A DNA stretch of 64,000 nt, taken from Nonlabens sp. Lineage in GTDB: Bacteria > Bacteroidota > Bacteroidia > Flavobacteriales > Flavobacteriaceae. The stretch lies in assembly GCA_020630715.1 (NCBI GenBank), contig JAHDIQ010000002.1:124001-188000 (forward strand), in the 5' to 3' direction. The notes under the pieces were generated by a model, which had not been told where the DNA came from, did not search any database, and saw only the letters and a program-made list of their open reading frames with translations. Every line of letters begins with the position of its first letter. Position 1 is the stretch's first letter. Of this stretch, positions 8,316 to 18,548 are shown one piece after another. Position numbers and translations under genes: made by a program.

Positions 8316-9545
8316 TTATTGAAATCTCGCCTCTAGTGCCTTTTGCTTATCCTCCATTTTAAAATATCCATATAGAGGCAGTAAATTCTGCGCTACATTA
8401 ACATTTGTTGGGTCTAATTTTAAGGCTTTCTCCAGATAATTTAATGCTTTCATGTATGTGTTTTTTCTGTTATCATTAAATGCTTCTACAGCTTCCCTAT
8501 AATTCCCTGTAACCTTGTCCTTATCAAATGTCAAATTGTTTGCCACTTGAATAAATGCGTTAGCCGCATTATTTAGTGCTGCTAAATTATCACCTTGAAG
8601 TTCTAAGCTCTTGTCATAAAACGTTATCGCCTCTTCATAGTTACCAGCATTAAGTGCAGCATTAGCAAGGTTTTGAAAAACGGTAGGATCTTTTCTACCA
8701 TTAAGTAATTTATCCATTGCAATTTTATATTCATCCATCATACCTAATTGCAAATAAATATTTGAAGATGCATCTACAAGTGAAGAATCCGATGGGTATT
8801 TATTAAGCATAGTTGCCATCAACTTCTTGCCTTTATCAATACTTCCATTTTGAACATACATCCACGTAAGGTTAGTTACTATTTCACCAATACGTGAACT
8901 TGACGTATCCATTTCCATACTTTTAAACTGACCTGTTTGAATACCTATTTCAATTGCTGATTTTGACATTGGCACTTTACTACCCTTATCATCAATACCG
9001 TAATACGTTGTTCGTTGTCCCGTATATCCTTTTTCCAAAAGAGCTTCATAATCCGCAGTAGCAATTTCAAATTTTTGAGCTTGATAAGCTAAGGTTGCCG
9101 CATTATAAAGCATCTCTAAATTATCAGGATTGGCCTTGTACAGATCTTTAACAACGCCCAATGCCTCATCCGTTTTCTCTTCTTTTAGAAGTTTCTGAGC
9201 AAGTGCAAATCTACCTTCATTAATAATAGAGGTCATGAATTGAATGTAGTTTTGATTCTTAAATCCCATTTTGATTGATTCCTTTAAAGCTATATCTGCT
9301 TTATTAAAATCACTAACTGATGGCATTTCATTGCCTGTAGGGTTTGTTAAGCTTGCAGCTTTATAAAAAAGATAATCAGCCTTATATTTTTCCTCAACAC
9401 TGTTAGGGTCTATGGTTTTGAATATTTCCGTAGCCTTTTTATAATCGTTTTGGGCAATTGCCTTTTCAATTTTCTTGATTTCCTTTTTCTGCGCAAAGGC
9501 AATACTTGCGACTGCTAGGAAAAGTATGGTCAATCTAATTTTCAT
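8316..9545 (-). CDS. Secreted TPR repeat protein
   Basis: The 409-residue product has a signal peptide (LTILFLAVASIAFAQ, likely cut after AFA-Q at about residue 18) and several tetratricopeptide-like helical repeats; clear ones are DPTVFQNLANAALNAGNYEE and the following YDKSLELQGDNLAALNNAAN, and a final one around ALNYLEKALKLDPTNVNVAQ. TPRs mediate protein-protein contacts; the protein is predicted to be periplasmic. It starts 17 bases after gyrA stops and is probably in the same transcript, an arrangement I know from other flavobacteria. Its own function is unknown. Confidence 0.75.
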   Translation of the reverse strand: MKIRLTILFLAVASIAFAQKKEIKKIEKAIAQNDYKKATEIFKTIDPNSVEEKYKADYLFYKAASLTNPTGNEMPSVSDFNKADIALKESIKMGFKNQNYIQFMTSIINEGRFALAQKLLKEEKTDEALGVVKDLYKANPDNLEMLYNAATLAYQAQKFEIATADYEALLEKGYTGQRTTYYGIDDKGSKVPMSKSAIEIGIQTGQFKSMEMDTSSSRIGEIVTNLTWMYVQNGSIDKGKKLMATMLNKYPSDSSLVDASSNIYLQLGMMDEYKIAMDKLLNGRKDPTVFQNLANAALNAGNYEEAITFYDKSLELQGDNLAALNNAANAFIQVANNLTFDKDKVTGNYREAVEAFNDNRKNTYMKALNYLEKALKLDPTNVNVAQNLLPLYGYFKMEDKQKALEARFQ

Positions 9546-9562
9546 AATAAAATGTTTTTAAA

Positions 9563-12079
9563 TTATTCTTCGCTATCATCGTTTGCAACAGTCGTGCCAG
9601 CGTCATTAACATCTTCTACGTTCTCATCAACCTGGGCTTCTTCTTCTTTTGCAACTTTTGCAACAGCTGCGATAGAGTCACTACCTTTTAGATTAATCAA
9701 TCGCACACCTTGTGTAGCACGTCCCATCACACGTAAATCCTTAACATCTATACGTATGGCAACACCAGATTTATTGATGATCATCAATCCATCATCATCT
9801 GTTACATTCTTTAAAGATACTAAACCTCCAGTTTTTTCTGTAACAGATATGGTTTTTACACCTTTTCCACCACGGTTAGTCTCTCTGTAATCCTCTAAAC
9901 TAGAACGTTTACCATAACCTTTCTCTGAAACAACAAGGATATTAGACTCCATGTCATTAACAGCAACCATTCCTATAACTTCATCATCTTCACTGGCTAA
10001 TCGTATACCGCGTACACCACTAGCATTACGACCCATAGATCTGGTTTTCTTCTCGTCAAAACGTATCGCCTTACCACTGCGTAATCCTAACATTACATGG
10101 CTATCACCAGTAGTTAACTTTGCTTCTAGTAATTCATCACCATCTTTAATCGTGATCGCGTTGATACCATTAGCTCGTGGTCTAGAATATTGTTCTAAAA
10201 GTGTTTTCTTAACGGTTCCTTTTTTAGTTGCCATGATTACATAGTGATTATTGATGTAATCTTCATCCTTAAGATCTTGAGTACAAATTACAGCTTTTAC
10301 TGTATCATCTTGCTCAATGTTAATTAGGTTTTGTATTGCTCTACCTTTTGAGGTACGACTACCTTCTGGAATTTCATAAACGCGCATCCAGAAGCATTTT
10401 CCTTTCTCTGTAAAAAATAACATGTACTGGTGATTTGTTCCTATAAAAATGTCTTCTAGGAAATCTTCATCACGAGTAGTGCTTGCTTTTTGACCTACAC
10501 CACCACGATTCTGAGTTTTGTATTCACTAGTAGGCGTACGTTTAATATATCCAGCATGAGAAATAGTAATCACTACTTGCTCATTAGGAATCATATCCTC
10601 AATACTTAAATCACCACCAGCATATTCAATTTGAGATCTTCTTTCATCACCATACTTCTCTTTAATCTCAAGAAGCTCTTCTTTAATGATCGACATACGA
10701 CGATCTTTTTGATCTAAAATTTCTTTTAAGTCTGCAATGGTTTTTACGAGATCATCGTATTCTCCACGCAACTTATCTTGCTCTAGACCTGTTAATTGCC
10801 TCAGTCGCATTTCTACGATCGCACGTGCTTGAATTTCAGAAAGTTCAAAACGCTTAATTAATTTCTCACGAGCTTCTTCACCATTCTTACTACCACGTAT
10901 TAAAGCAATTACTTCATCAATGTTATCAGACGCGATAATTAATCCTTCTAGGATATGGGCGCGCTCTTCTGCCTTGCGTAGTTCATATTGTGTACGGCGC
11001 ACTACAACGTCATGTCTATGCTCCACAAAATAGTGGATCATTTCCTTAACGTTTAATAATTGTGGTCTACCATTTACAAGTGCGATATTATTCACACTAA
11101 AACTAGACTGCAACGCTGTATGCTTATATAACTTATTTACTACGATATTAGGAATAGCGTCACGTTTAAGGATATAAACGATACGCATCCCTTTACGGTC
11201 AGATTCATCCCTAATTAAAGAGATGCCTTCTAACTTTTTATCATTAATAAGGTCTGCTGTTTTTTTAATCATATCAGCTTTATTCACCTGATATGGTAAT
11301 TCATCTACGATGATACACTCTCTACCTTTCACCTCTTCAATACGCACTCTACCGCGTATTTTAACGCGTCCACGACCAGTATGCATAGCATCTTTAACAC
11401 CATCGTAGCCATAAATAATTCCACCAGTAGGGAAATCAGGAGCTTTTACGTGTTGTATTAACTCTTCTATCTCTATGTCATTATTATCAATGTAAGCAAT
11501 TGTACCGTCCACAACCTCTGTAAGGTTGTGTGGTGGCATATTTGTAGCCATTCCTACTGCGATACCACTAGCACCATTCACTAATAAATTAGGAATACGC
11601 GTAGGCATTACGGTAGGCTCATTTAAGGTATCATCAAAGTTAAGTTGAGTATCAACCGTTTCTTTATCAATATCTGCTAGAATTTCTTCAGAGATTTTGC
11701 GCATACGCGCCTCTGTATAACGCATTGCCGCAGGTGGATCACCATCTACACTACCAAAGTTTCCCTGACCATCTACCAGCATGTAACGTAGTGACCACTC
11801 TTGAGCCATACGTACCATCGTATCATATACAGATGTATCACCATGTGGATGATACTTTCCTAGTACTTCTCCTACGATTCTCGCACTCTTTTTATAACCT
11901 CTATTAGAAAGTACTCCTAATTCATACATTCCATAAAGAACACGCCTATGTACTGGTTTTAAACCATCGCGCACATCTGGCAGTGCTCGTGACACTATGA
12001 CTGACATCGAGTAATCGATGTATGCTGACTTCATTTCATCCTCGATGTTAATCGGGATTAACTTTTCTCCATCTGCCAT
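9563..12079 (-). CDS. gyrA: DNA gyrase subunit A
   Basis: The 838-residue product carries the whole GyrA layout: N-terminal winged helix with the catalytic Tyr121 in [10 protein letters not shown], the quinolone-determining region [10 protein letters not shown] (Thr82 where E. coli has Ser83, Asp86 for Asp87), a coiled-coil with [10 protein letters not shown], and a six-bladed C-terminal DNA-wrapping domain. The GyrA box reads QNRGGVG instead of the usual QRRGGKG. The tail is acidic (about 28 residues, [11 protein letters not shown]). With GyrB, encoded elsewhere, it introduces negative supercoils. The gene is divergent from clpC. Confidence 0.97.
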   Translation of the reverse strand: MADGEKLIPINIEDEMKSAYIDYSMSVIVSRALPDVRDGLKPVHRRVLYGMYELGVLSNRGYKKSARIVGEVLGKYHPHGDTSVYDTMVRMAQEWSLRYMLVDGQGNFGSVDGDPPAAMRYTEARMRKISEEILADIDKETVDTQLNFDDTLNEPTVMPTRIPNLLVNGASGIAVGMATNMPPHNLTEVVDGTIAYIDNNDIEIEELIQHVKAPDFPTGGIIYGYDGVKDAMHTGRGRVKIRGRVRIEEVKGRECIIVDELPYQVNKADMIKKTADLINDKKLEGISLIRDESDRKGMRIVYILKRDAIPNIVVNKLYKHTALQSSFSVNNIALVNGRPQLLNVKEMIHYFVEHRHDVVVRRTQYELRKAEERAHILEGLIIASDNIDEVIALIRGSKNGEEAREKLIKRFELSEIQARAIVEMRLRQLTGLEQDKLRGEYDDLVKTIADLKEILDQKDRRMSIIKEELLEIKEKYGDERRSQIEYAGGDLSIEDMIPNEQVVITISHAGYIKRTPTSEYKTQNRGGVGQKASTTRDEDFLEDIFIGTNHQYMLFFTEKGKCFWMRVYEIPEGSRTSKGRAIQNLINIEQDDTVKAVICTQDLKDEDYINNHYVIMATKKGTVKKTLLEQYSRPRANGINAITIKDGDELLEAKLTTGDSHVMLGLRSGKAIRFDEKKTRSMGRNASGVRGIRLASEDDEVIGMVAVNDMESNILVVSEKGYGKRSSLEDYRETNRGGKGVKTISVTEKTGGLVSLKNVTDDDGLMIINKSGVAIRIDVKDLRVMGRATQGVRLINLKGSDSIAAVAKVAKEEEAQVDENVEDVNDAGTTVANDDSEE

Positions 12080-12249
12080 GTAAAATTCTTTTAATTAATT
12101 TGGTTTCATTAATAACACAGCAATTTAATGAAATAGCTAGTATTAATAGGGCTTGGCACTAGATATGCGTAGCTTTTTATTAACAGATTATCAGCTTAAA
12201 TGTGGATAAGTTTAACAAGATGTTTTCTAGACCTAAATGGCTGTATTTG

Positions 12250-12271
12250 TTACGCTTTCGCGAAAGCGTAA
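12250..12271. repeat. Palindrome GCTTTCGCGAAAGC, copy 2 (intergenic, 22-bp arms)
   Basis: The core is at 12254-12267; the perfect palindrome extends to 22 bp (TTAC...GTAA). It lies in the gyrA/clpC divergent region, 80 bases before the clpC start. The rest of this 271-base region holds no clear TAnnTTTG element that I can find. Confidence 0.92.
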
Positions 12272-12350
12272 TCACCACAACCCTACTTTTAACAATATGG
12301 TATGCGTATTGTACTATCATAAATCATTACATTTAACTCAAAGTAGCAAT

Positions 12351-14957
12351 ATGGACGATAATTTTTCACCAAGAGTAAAAGACGTGATCGCATACAGCAA
12401 GGAAGAAGCGCTGCGATTAGGTCACGATTTTATAGGAACAGAACATTTAATGCTAGGACTATTACGTGACGGCGATGGTAAAGCAATTGATATATTAAAT
12501 AATTTGCAAATTGATTTAGATCACCTGCGTCGTAAAGTGGAGATCTTAAGTCCTGCAAAACCAGAAACTCAAGTAGCTGCAAATGAAAAGAAGAACTTGC
12601 ATCTGACTAGACAAGCAGAGCGTGCGTTAAAAACTACTTTTCTAGAGGCAAAATTATTTCAAAGCTCATCTATTAATACGGCTCATTTAATCTTATGCAT
12701 ATTGCGTAACGAGAATGATCCTACCACAAAGCTGTTGAACAAACTGCGTGTGGATTATGATGGCGTTAAGGAAGAGTTTAAGAATATGATTTCTAATGAC
12801 GATACATATACAGAAACTACAGATATAGAAAGTAGTTTTGACGATTCAAGTGGCGATGATGAAATGGCTGGTGATGACAAAGAGAACTTATTCTCTCCAT
12901 CTGGAGCTGGAACTAAGACTAATAAAAAGAGTAAAACGCCAGTTTTAGATAACTTTGGTCGTGATCTTACAAAAGCGGCAGAGGATGGAAAACTAGATCC
13001 TGTAGTAGGTCGTGTGGAAGAAATACAGCGTGTTTCACAAATCCTAAGTCGTCGTAAAAAGAACAATCCATTGTTAATAGGAGAACCTGGTGTAGGTAAA
13101 AGTGCCATTGCAGAAGGTCTTGCATTACGTATCGTACAGCGCAAGGTGTCTCGTATTCTTTATGATAAAAGAGTAATTACGCTGGATTTAGCAAGTCTAG
13201 TTGCTGGAACTAAATATCGTGGGCAGTTTGAAGAGCGCATGAAAGCGGTTATGAATGAGTTAGAAAAGAATGAAGATATTATTCTATTCATAGATGAGAT
13301 TCATACCATCGTAGGAGCTGGTGGCGCTGCTGGTTCACTAGACGCTAGTAATATGTTTAAACCAGCATTAGCTCGTGGTGAGATTCAATGTGTAGGTGCA
13401 ACCACACTAGATGAATACCGTAATAGTATTGAAAAAGATGGAGCGCTAGAACGTCGTTTCCAGAAAGTAATGGTAGAACCTACTAGTGTAGAAGAAACGA
13501 TTACCATATTACATAATATTAAAGGTAAGTATGAAGATCACCATAATGTATCTTACACAGATGCTGCACTAGAAGCTTGTGTAAAGCTGACTAATCGTTA
13601 TATGACAGATCGTTTTTTACCAGACAAAGCGATTGACGCGCTAGATGAAGCTGGATCTAGAATTCATATTAATAACATAGAAGTACCAGAGCAAATTCTA
13701 GATCTTGAAAAACAGCTGGAAGATGTTAAAGAAGAAAAGAATACGGTTGTTAAAAAGCAAAAGTATGAGCTAGCGGCAAAACTGCGTGATGATGAGAAAA
13801 AACTTATCAAAGCACTAGCCGAAGCTCAAGAAGCATGGGAAGAAGCTTCAAAATTGCAAAAAGAAACCGTTACAGAAGAAAACGTTGCAGAGGTAGTAAG
13901 TATGATGACTGGAATACCAGTTAATCGTATCGCTACTAAAGAAATGAATAAGCTATCTAACCTAGGAGAAACTATCAAAGGTAAAGTGATAGGTCAGGAT
14001 AATGCAGTTAAGAAAGTGGTGAAAGCAATACAACGTAATCGCGCCGGATTAAAAGATCCTAACAAACCTATAGGATCATTTATATTCTTAGGACAAACTG
14101 GTGTGGGAAAAACACAACTGGCTAAGGTTATTGCTAGTGAATTATTTGACTCTGCCAGCTCACTTATACGTATAGACATGAGTGAATACATGGAGAAATT
14201 TGCCATTAGCAGGTTGATAGGTGCGCCTCCAGGATATGTAGGTTATGAAGAAGGTGGACAACTTACTGAGAAAGTACGTCGTAAACCTTATGCGGTAATT
14301 TTACTAGATGAGATTGAAAAAGCACATCCAGATGTCTTTAATATGTTACTTCAAGTTCTGGATGATGGTTATTTAACAGATAGTCTAGGTCGTAAAATTG
14401 ATTTTAGAAACACGATCATTATTATGACTAGTAATGTAGGTGCGAGAAAATTAAAAGATTTTGGGTCTGGCGTAGGTTTTGGAACTGCTGCTCGCAAGGA
14501 TGCAGAAGATGCAAATGCACGCGGCGTTATAGAAGCAGCTCTTAAAAAGACCTTTGCTCCAGAATTTTTAAATCGTATTGATGATGTGATTGTATTTAAT
14601 TCATTAGAACGTGAAGACATTCATAAGATCATTGATATAGAACTGGCAAAACTATTTGCTCGTATTAAGGATATAGGCTACGACCTTACCTTAAGTGAAA
14701 AAGCAAAAGATTACATTGCAGATAAAGGATTTGATAAGCAATACGGTGCAAGACCATTGAACCGTGCTATTCAAAAATACATTGAAGATGCACTTGCAGA
14801 GGAGATCGTGAACAACGGTCTAAAAGAAGGCGACAGTATCTTTATGGATCTAGATAAGAAAAAAGATGAATTAGTGATCAAAGTAAAGAAAGCTAAGGTG
14901 TCAAAATCTGAAGAAGAATCATCAGAATCTGAGGCAGAGCAGGAATCTGAGAATTAA
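12351..14957 (+). CDS. clpC: ATP-dependent Clp protease ATP-binding subunit ClpC
   Basis: The 868-residue product starts MDDNFSPRVKDVIAYSKEEA, the normal ClpC N-domain with two Clp_N repeats (about 1-145). D1 has Walker A GEPGVGKS (about 244-251) and Walker B ILFIDEIHT; a UVR-like coiled-coil insertion KYELAAKLRDDEKKL follows; D2 has GQTGVGKT and VILLDEIEKAH. It unfolds substrates for ClpP. The frame is open back to 12237, but those 38 residues are unlike ClpC and come from the intergenic palindrome region, so the start at 12351 is chosen. The C-terminal tail is acidic and rich in Ser and Glu. Confidence 0.95.
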   Translation: MDDNFSPRVKDVIAYSKEEALRLGHDFIGTEHLMLGLLRDGDGKAIDILNNLQIDLDHLRRKVEILSPAKPETQVAANEKKNLHLTRQAERALKTTFLEAKLFQSSSINTAHLILCILRNENDPTTKLLNKLRVDYDGVKEEFKNMISNDDTYTETTDIESSFDDSSGDDEMAGDDKENLFSPSGAGTKTNKKSKTPVLDNFGRDLTKAAEDGKLDPVVGRVEEIQRVSQILSRRKKNNPLLIGEPGVGKSAIAEGLALRIVQRKVSRILYDKRVITLDLASLVAGTKYRGQFEERMKAVMNELEKNEDIILFIDEIHTIVGAGGAAGSLDASNMFKPALARGEIQCVGATTLDEYRNSIEKDGALERRFQKVMVEPTSVEETITILHNIKGKYEDHHNVSYTDAALEACVKLTNRYMTDRFLPDKAIDALDEAGSRIHINNIEVPEQILDLEKQLEDVKEEKNTVVKKQKYELAAKLRDDEKKLIKALAEAQEAWEEASKLQKETVTEENVAEVVSMMTGIPVNRIATKEMNKLSNLGETIKGKVIGQDNAVKKVVKAIQRNRAGLKDPNKPIGSFIFLGQTGVGKTQLAKVIASELFDSASSLIRIDMSEYMEKFAISRLIGAPPGYVGYEEGGQLTEKVRRKPYAVILLDEIEKAHPDVFNMLLQVLDDGYLTDSLGRKIDFRNTIIIMTSNVGARKLKDFGSGVGFGTAARKDAEDANARGVIEAALKKTFAPEFLNRIDDVIVFNSLEREDIHKIIDIELAKLFARIKDIGYDLTLSEKAKDYIADKGFDKQYGARPLNRAIQKYIEDALAEEIVNNGLKEGDSIFMDLDKKKDELVIKVKKAKVSKSEEESSESEAEQESEN

Positions 14958-14975
14958 AAGAATTATTCAAAAACC

Positions 14976-15009
14976 AAAAAATGCTATCTCGTGAGAGATA
15001 GCATTTTTT
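14976..15009 (+). terminator. Rho-independent terminator after clpC
   Basis: Arms ATGCTATCTC and GAGATAGCAT enclose GTGA; A-rich before and T6 after. It can also act on the minus strand but lies beyond the stop of the convergent gene at 15038. Confidence 0.85.
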
Positions 15010-15037
15010 ATTTGTACTATAATGGTATTTCTAAAAG

Positions 15038-15604
15038 CTAAGACTTAATAATGTTCACAATAGAATCAACTTGAGTACTATAAATATTATGATCTGTATA
15101 AAATTTAATCTCTTGCTTTTCATACTTAACTTCTTCATTAAGTAATATTCGAATTGAATTATTCATTCTAGTTCTCAATTCTATAAAACTAGAATCTCTT
15201 AAAGAAGACACCGATTTGATTTGATTCAATAATAAAGCAAAGTCTTCTTCAACTTGTTTATTAGCTTTTAAATAGTTTAAAGTAGCATCATAAAAACGAG
15301 AATCATTATGATTAGAAATATCTTGGTTTATAAATTTCTTACTTTCGGCATAATTTAAATCCATTATACTGGATAATTTTGATATGGTATCTAATAAAGA
15401 TTTTGGTGGAGCTTTATCAATTTCTAAATACTCACTTAATTCCAATATGAAATCATTTCGTTGATTACTGATTACACCAATCTTGTGCTTAATCTTTAAG
15501 GAATTATAGGATTGTGATAAAGCATCCTTTTTAGAGTAATCAATACTATTATTACATCCGACCACAACAAAATATAGAACAAGAATATTGTAATATTTAC
15601 ACAT
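15038..15604 (-). CDS. Hypothetical lipoprotein
   Basis: The 188-residue product has a short signal peptide with a lipobox-like FVVVGC (Cys at about residue 17) and then a polar, mostly helical sequence with many Lys, Glu, Ser and Asn. I recognise no family. It lies 15 bases downstream of the prohibitin gene on the same strand and may share its transcript. The base composition is lower in GC than the neighbours, as is common for poorly conserved lipoproteins. Confidence 0.55.
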   Translation of the reverse strand: MCKYYNILVLYFVVVGCNNSIDYSKKDALSQSYNSLKIKHKIGVISNQRNDFILELSEYLEIDKAPPKSLLDTISKLSSIMDLNYAESKKFINQDISNHNDSRFYDATLNYLKANKQVEEDFALLLNQIKSVSSLRDSSFIELRTRMNNSIRILLNEEVKYEKQEIKFYTDHNIYSTQVDSIVNIIKS

Positions 15605-15619
15605 CGATGATACTATGTT

Positions 15620-16435
15620 CTACTGATTCCCAAGAATAATCGGTAATCCACCACTCTCGCCACCACCTATAACAATGACCTTTGAATTAGGGGATTGAGA
15701 TAACATTAAAGTAGCTTCAATTCCTTTTTCCGTCAGAATCTTATCTGTAAGTGATGCACTTAAAATACGGTTTGCTACTGCTTTACCTTCAGCATCAATT
15801 TTTTGACGTTGAGCTTCTTTTGTAGCTTTAGTAAGACGGAATTCATATTCTAGAGATTCTTGCTCTTGCTTTAACTTGCGCTCTATGGCTTCCTTAATTT
15901 TTATAGGTAAGGTTACATCTTTAACCAGTACTCTATTCACGATTACGTATTGAGTCTCTAGTTCTTTTTGAACTTCTTCTAGAATCTCAGCCTGAATAAC
16001 ATCTCTTTTACTAGAATACAGTTGTTCTGGTGTATAACGGCCTACAACACTACGTGCAGCAGCACTTATAGCTGGTGCAAGAATTTCAGATTCATAATTA
16101 CGCCCTTTTTCCTGGTGTAGGAATGGTAATTTCTCATATTCTGGCATGTACCATACTGTAGCATCTACCTTAACTTCTAGACCATTTACTGATAGAACTT
16201 GCATTTTATCAGATATAGACTGCTGCCTTGTAGGGTAAACAATCATGTCATTCCACGGCGCGATGATATGAAATCCTTCTCCATAAGTACTTTCTAAATC
16301 AACACCATTTCCTAGTGTTTTAAATAAAACACCAGCTTGTCCTGCTCCTATTACTACAGAGCTTTTCAAAATGATAATAACAAAAAAGATAATTCCTATA
16401 ATGGCAAATAAGCCAGCTTTGGGTAAACGTTCCAT
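15620..16435 (-). CDS. Prohibitin/SPFH domain protein
   Basis: The 271-residue product has one N-terminal membrane segment (about residues 9-30, GLFAIIGIIFFVIIILKSSVVI) followed by an SPFH/band-7 domain starting GAGQAGVLFKTLGNGVD and a helical region rich in Glu, Lys and Gln (EEVQKELETQ, KLKQEQESLEYEFRLTKATK) that would form oligomers. It resembles bacterial prohibitins, membrane scaffold proteins that often regulate FtsH-type proteolysis. The C-terminus is Gly-rich (VIGGGESGG). It is separated by 81 bases from the upstream VWA-like gene. Confidence 0.82.
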   Translation of the reverse strand: MERLPKAGLFAIIGIIFFVIIILKSSVVIGAGQAGVLFKTLGNGVDLESTYGEGFHIIAPWNDMIVYPTRQQSISDKMQVLSVNGLEVKVDATVWYMPEYEKLPFLHQEKGRNYESEILAPAISAAARSVVGRYTPEQLYSSKRDVIQAEILEEVQKELETQYVIVNRVLVKDVTLPIKIKEAIERKLKQEQESLEYEFRLTKATKEAQRQKIDAEGKAVANRILSASLTDKILTEKGIEATLMLSQSPNSKVIVIGGGESGGLPIILGNQ

Positions 16436-16516
16436 GAATTTTTAGTTTAAAATTTAATGGTGAAAATACGATACAATCAAATGTGTGATTTAAAAACTAT
16501 CGTTAAAAAAAGAAAA

Positions 16517-18538
16517 CTAAATCAACCCATTGTACTTACGTAAGAACCATTCAAGACCTAGTAATACTAGAATGATACCTAGTAAATATTCCCAATCAAT
16601 TAAGGTGGCATACTCTGTTTTTAAGCGTTGTACTGGTTTAAACAAAGGATCGTTTTTCAATTGATCAATAACTTGAGCCGTGTTACCACTATAATAAACT
16701 TGATCTGTTCCTAATAGTTGTTTCATACCACTAGCATTTGCACTCACAAATTGTTGCTCTATGTCAAATTCTAAAATACTAAAATTACCACTGCGTGAAA
16801 GCACATCATTTTCTACAGTTACCGTAAAGCTATATGCTCCAGCATCCAGACCACTTAAGTCTACTAAATAACTGTTTCCTTCAAGAATAAATGGTCTCAC
16901 TTCAACAGCATTCAAAGATTTATTTTTCAATCGTAAATTCAAGATACCATTGTCCTCAAATTCATAATTTTTATCTAGGTATTGTGCATTTATGGTAATC
17001 TTATTGTTCTGATAATAAAAGGACTTATAATCTACCTCTAGCCTATTGCGCTTTTTATTACTAGCTAGATATTGCACCTGACTGCTCACAAGATCATCCC
17101 AGTTTTTAAAATCTTTTTGATCCAGATAACTTTGTGCGCGCCATCTCCAGAAACCTTCTGCTAGTAGTACCGAGTGTCTACTTTCACCATCTTCATAATT
17201 GTACCATAATGGTTGTACGGTTTCCACATTTCCTATTTTCTTATACATCAAAATGCTAGGAGCTGTATTCATACTCACACTACCAAAGGGAACTTTCACT
17301 GGTGGAAAATCGCCATAATCAAATTCCTCTAAATTAAAGCTAGCATAGGCCGTGTTTAAGATAGGTTGTGCGTCATCAAATTCCTCATCAGGTTCTATTT
17401 GATATGCTTTGGTGACGGTATTTAAAAAATCATAATCCGTATCTGGTCCTGTGATGGTCCATGTGTTTTTATTTAATAAGGCTGCTTGTGAATACGCTTT
17501 CGCGAAAGCTGAATCTGGACTATACATAATGACCACATTATAGTCATTTAAGTCTGGCTTATCACCAGTGGTAGCAATCGTTACAGAACGTTGCTGGTTA
17601 GATTCTATAGCTTTTTTCAAAGCACCTAAATCTGGATGCATGATATCGCTTAAGATCAAAATCTTAGTTTGTTGATCAATCACTTCAACGGCAAAATTCC
17701 TATAATTATTAGAAGTATTCTTTTCTGATTCTAGTGGTGCAATCGTTGCGCGCATGGATTGTGTTCCTACTCGAGTACTGGTGATATTTACAGTGACCAC
17801 TTGCGACGGATTCTCTGGTGAGAAGTTAAGTCGTTGTTGATGTAGTTGCTGTTTCCCGTTTGTGATTCTAAAATTAGTAGTCACAGCTGTGTTACCAGAA
17901 TAGTTTAAAAATACTTCTACAGGAAATTCGTTCTCTAGATAAGAATAACGATTCACATTAAGTTGAGTGATTTTTAAATCTGGATATTGTGTAGTATCGC
18001 CATAAATAATGGGATATAATTTAGTTTTAGCATCTACTTGTGCATACTGGTAATCTGCACCTACGGTCTGGTTTCCATCTGTGAAATAGATGATGGCTTT
18101 ATTACGATTCTTAAAAAGCTCTTGTGGTTGTGTGATCCCTAATTCTAGTCTAGAATCAGATTGAGAAAATGTTAGACTATCTAATGTTGCAAGCTCGTTT
18201 CCTACTGTAAATTGCTCAATTTCAAATGAGTTAGAAATCACATTTGACTGGTTAATGGTAGCTAGGTCTTTCTCAAGGTTTTGTCTCGCTTTTAAGTAAT
18301 CAATAGATTTAGAATCATCTACTACTAGCGCTAGAATAGGTTTTACTTCTTGAGATGTGGTGCGATTAAATCTAGGACCAATAAAGAGTAATAAAATAGC
18401 AAAAACCGTGAGAAACCTCAATAAGGCAAACCACGGTTTACGTGTACTTTTCTTTTTACTTGTAAAAATATAACCGTACTGGAATAAGGCTACAACAGCT
18501 GCTACAATCGCAGCAAGAATTATCCACAATAAGGTCAT
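16517..18538 (-). CDS. VWA-like membrane protein
   Basis: The 673-residue product has two N-terminal membrane segments (about 3-26 and 38-58), a large extracytoplasmic region, and one C-terminal segment (LLGIILVLLGLEWFL). Just after the second segment, ALVVDDSKSI carries the DxSxS metal-site motif of a von Willebrand factor A fold, and NKAIIYFTDGNQTVGADY fits a later strand. This resembles BatA/BatB-like or CARDB-type VWA membrane proteins of Bacteroidota. No MoxR ATPase is nearby, so the usual Bat operon context is missing. The gene starts 10 bases after fabG stops. A palindrome copy encodes AFAKA in DSAFAKAYSQ. Confidence 0.65.
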   Translation of the reverse strand: MTLLWIILAAIVAAVVALFQYGYIFTSKKKSTRKPWFALLRFLTVFAILLLFIGPRFNRTTSQEVKPILALVVDDSKSIDYLKARQNLEKDLATINQSNVISNSFEIEQFTVGNELATLDSLTFSQSDSRLELGITQPQELFKNRNKAIIYFTDGNQTVGADYQYAQVDAKTKLYPIIYGDTTQYPDLKITQLNVNRYSYLENEFPVEVFLNYSGNTAVTTNFRITNGKQQLHQQRLNFSPENPSQVVTVNITSTRVGTQSMRATIAPLESEKNTSNNYRNFAVEVIDQQTKILILSDIMHPDLGALKKAIESNQQRSVTIATTGDKPDLNDYNVVIMYSPDSAFAKAYSQAALLNKNTWTITGPDTDYDFLNTVTKAYQIEPDEEFDDAQPILNTAYASFNLEEFDYGDFPPVKVPFGSVSMNTAPSILMYKKIGNVETVQPLWYNYEDGESRHSVLLAEGFWRWRAQSYLDQKDFKNWDDLVSSQVQYLASNKKRNRLEVDYKSFYYQNNKITINAQYLDKNYEFEDNGILNLRLKNKSLNAVEVRPFILEGNSYLVDLSGLDAGAYSFTVTVENDVLSRSGNFSILEFDIEQQFVSANASGMKQLLGTDQVYYSGNTAQVIDQLKNDPLFKPVQRLKTEYATLIDWEYLLGIILVLLGLEWFLRKYNGLI
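17496..17509. repeat. Palindrome GCTTTCGCGAAAGC, copy 3 (coding)
   Basis: An exact core inside the VWA-like membrane protein gene, in the AFAKA frame. The palindrome does not extend beyond 14 bp here (C on the left, T on the right). Confidence 0.9.
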
Positions 18539-18548
18539 CTATAATCTA

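Noticed and set aside
9552-10244. Open frames on the plus strand opposite gyrA.
   Set aside because: They lie entirely within gyrA on the other strand, lack family signatures and look like shadows of its codon pattern.
12237-12350. An in-frame 38-residue N-terminal extension of ClpC.
   Set aside because: The extra residues are unlike ClpC and are the translation of the intergenic palindrome region; the MDDNFSPR start matches the family.
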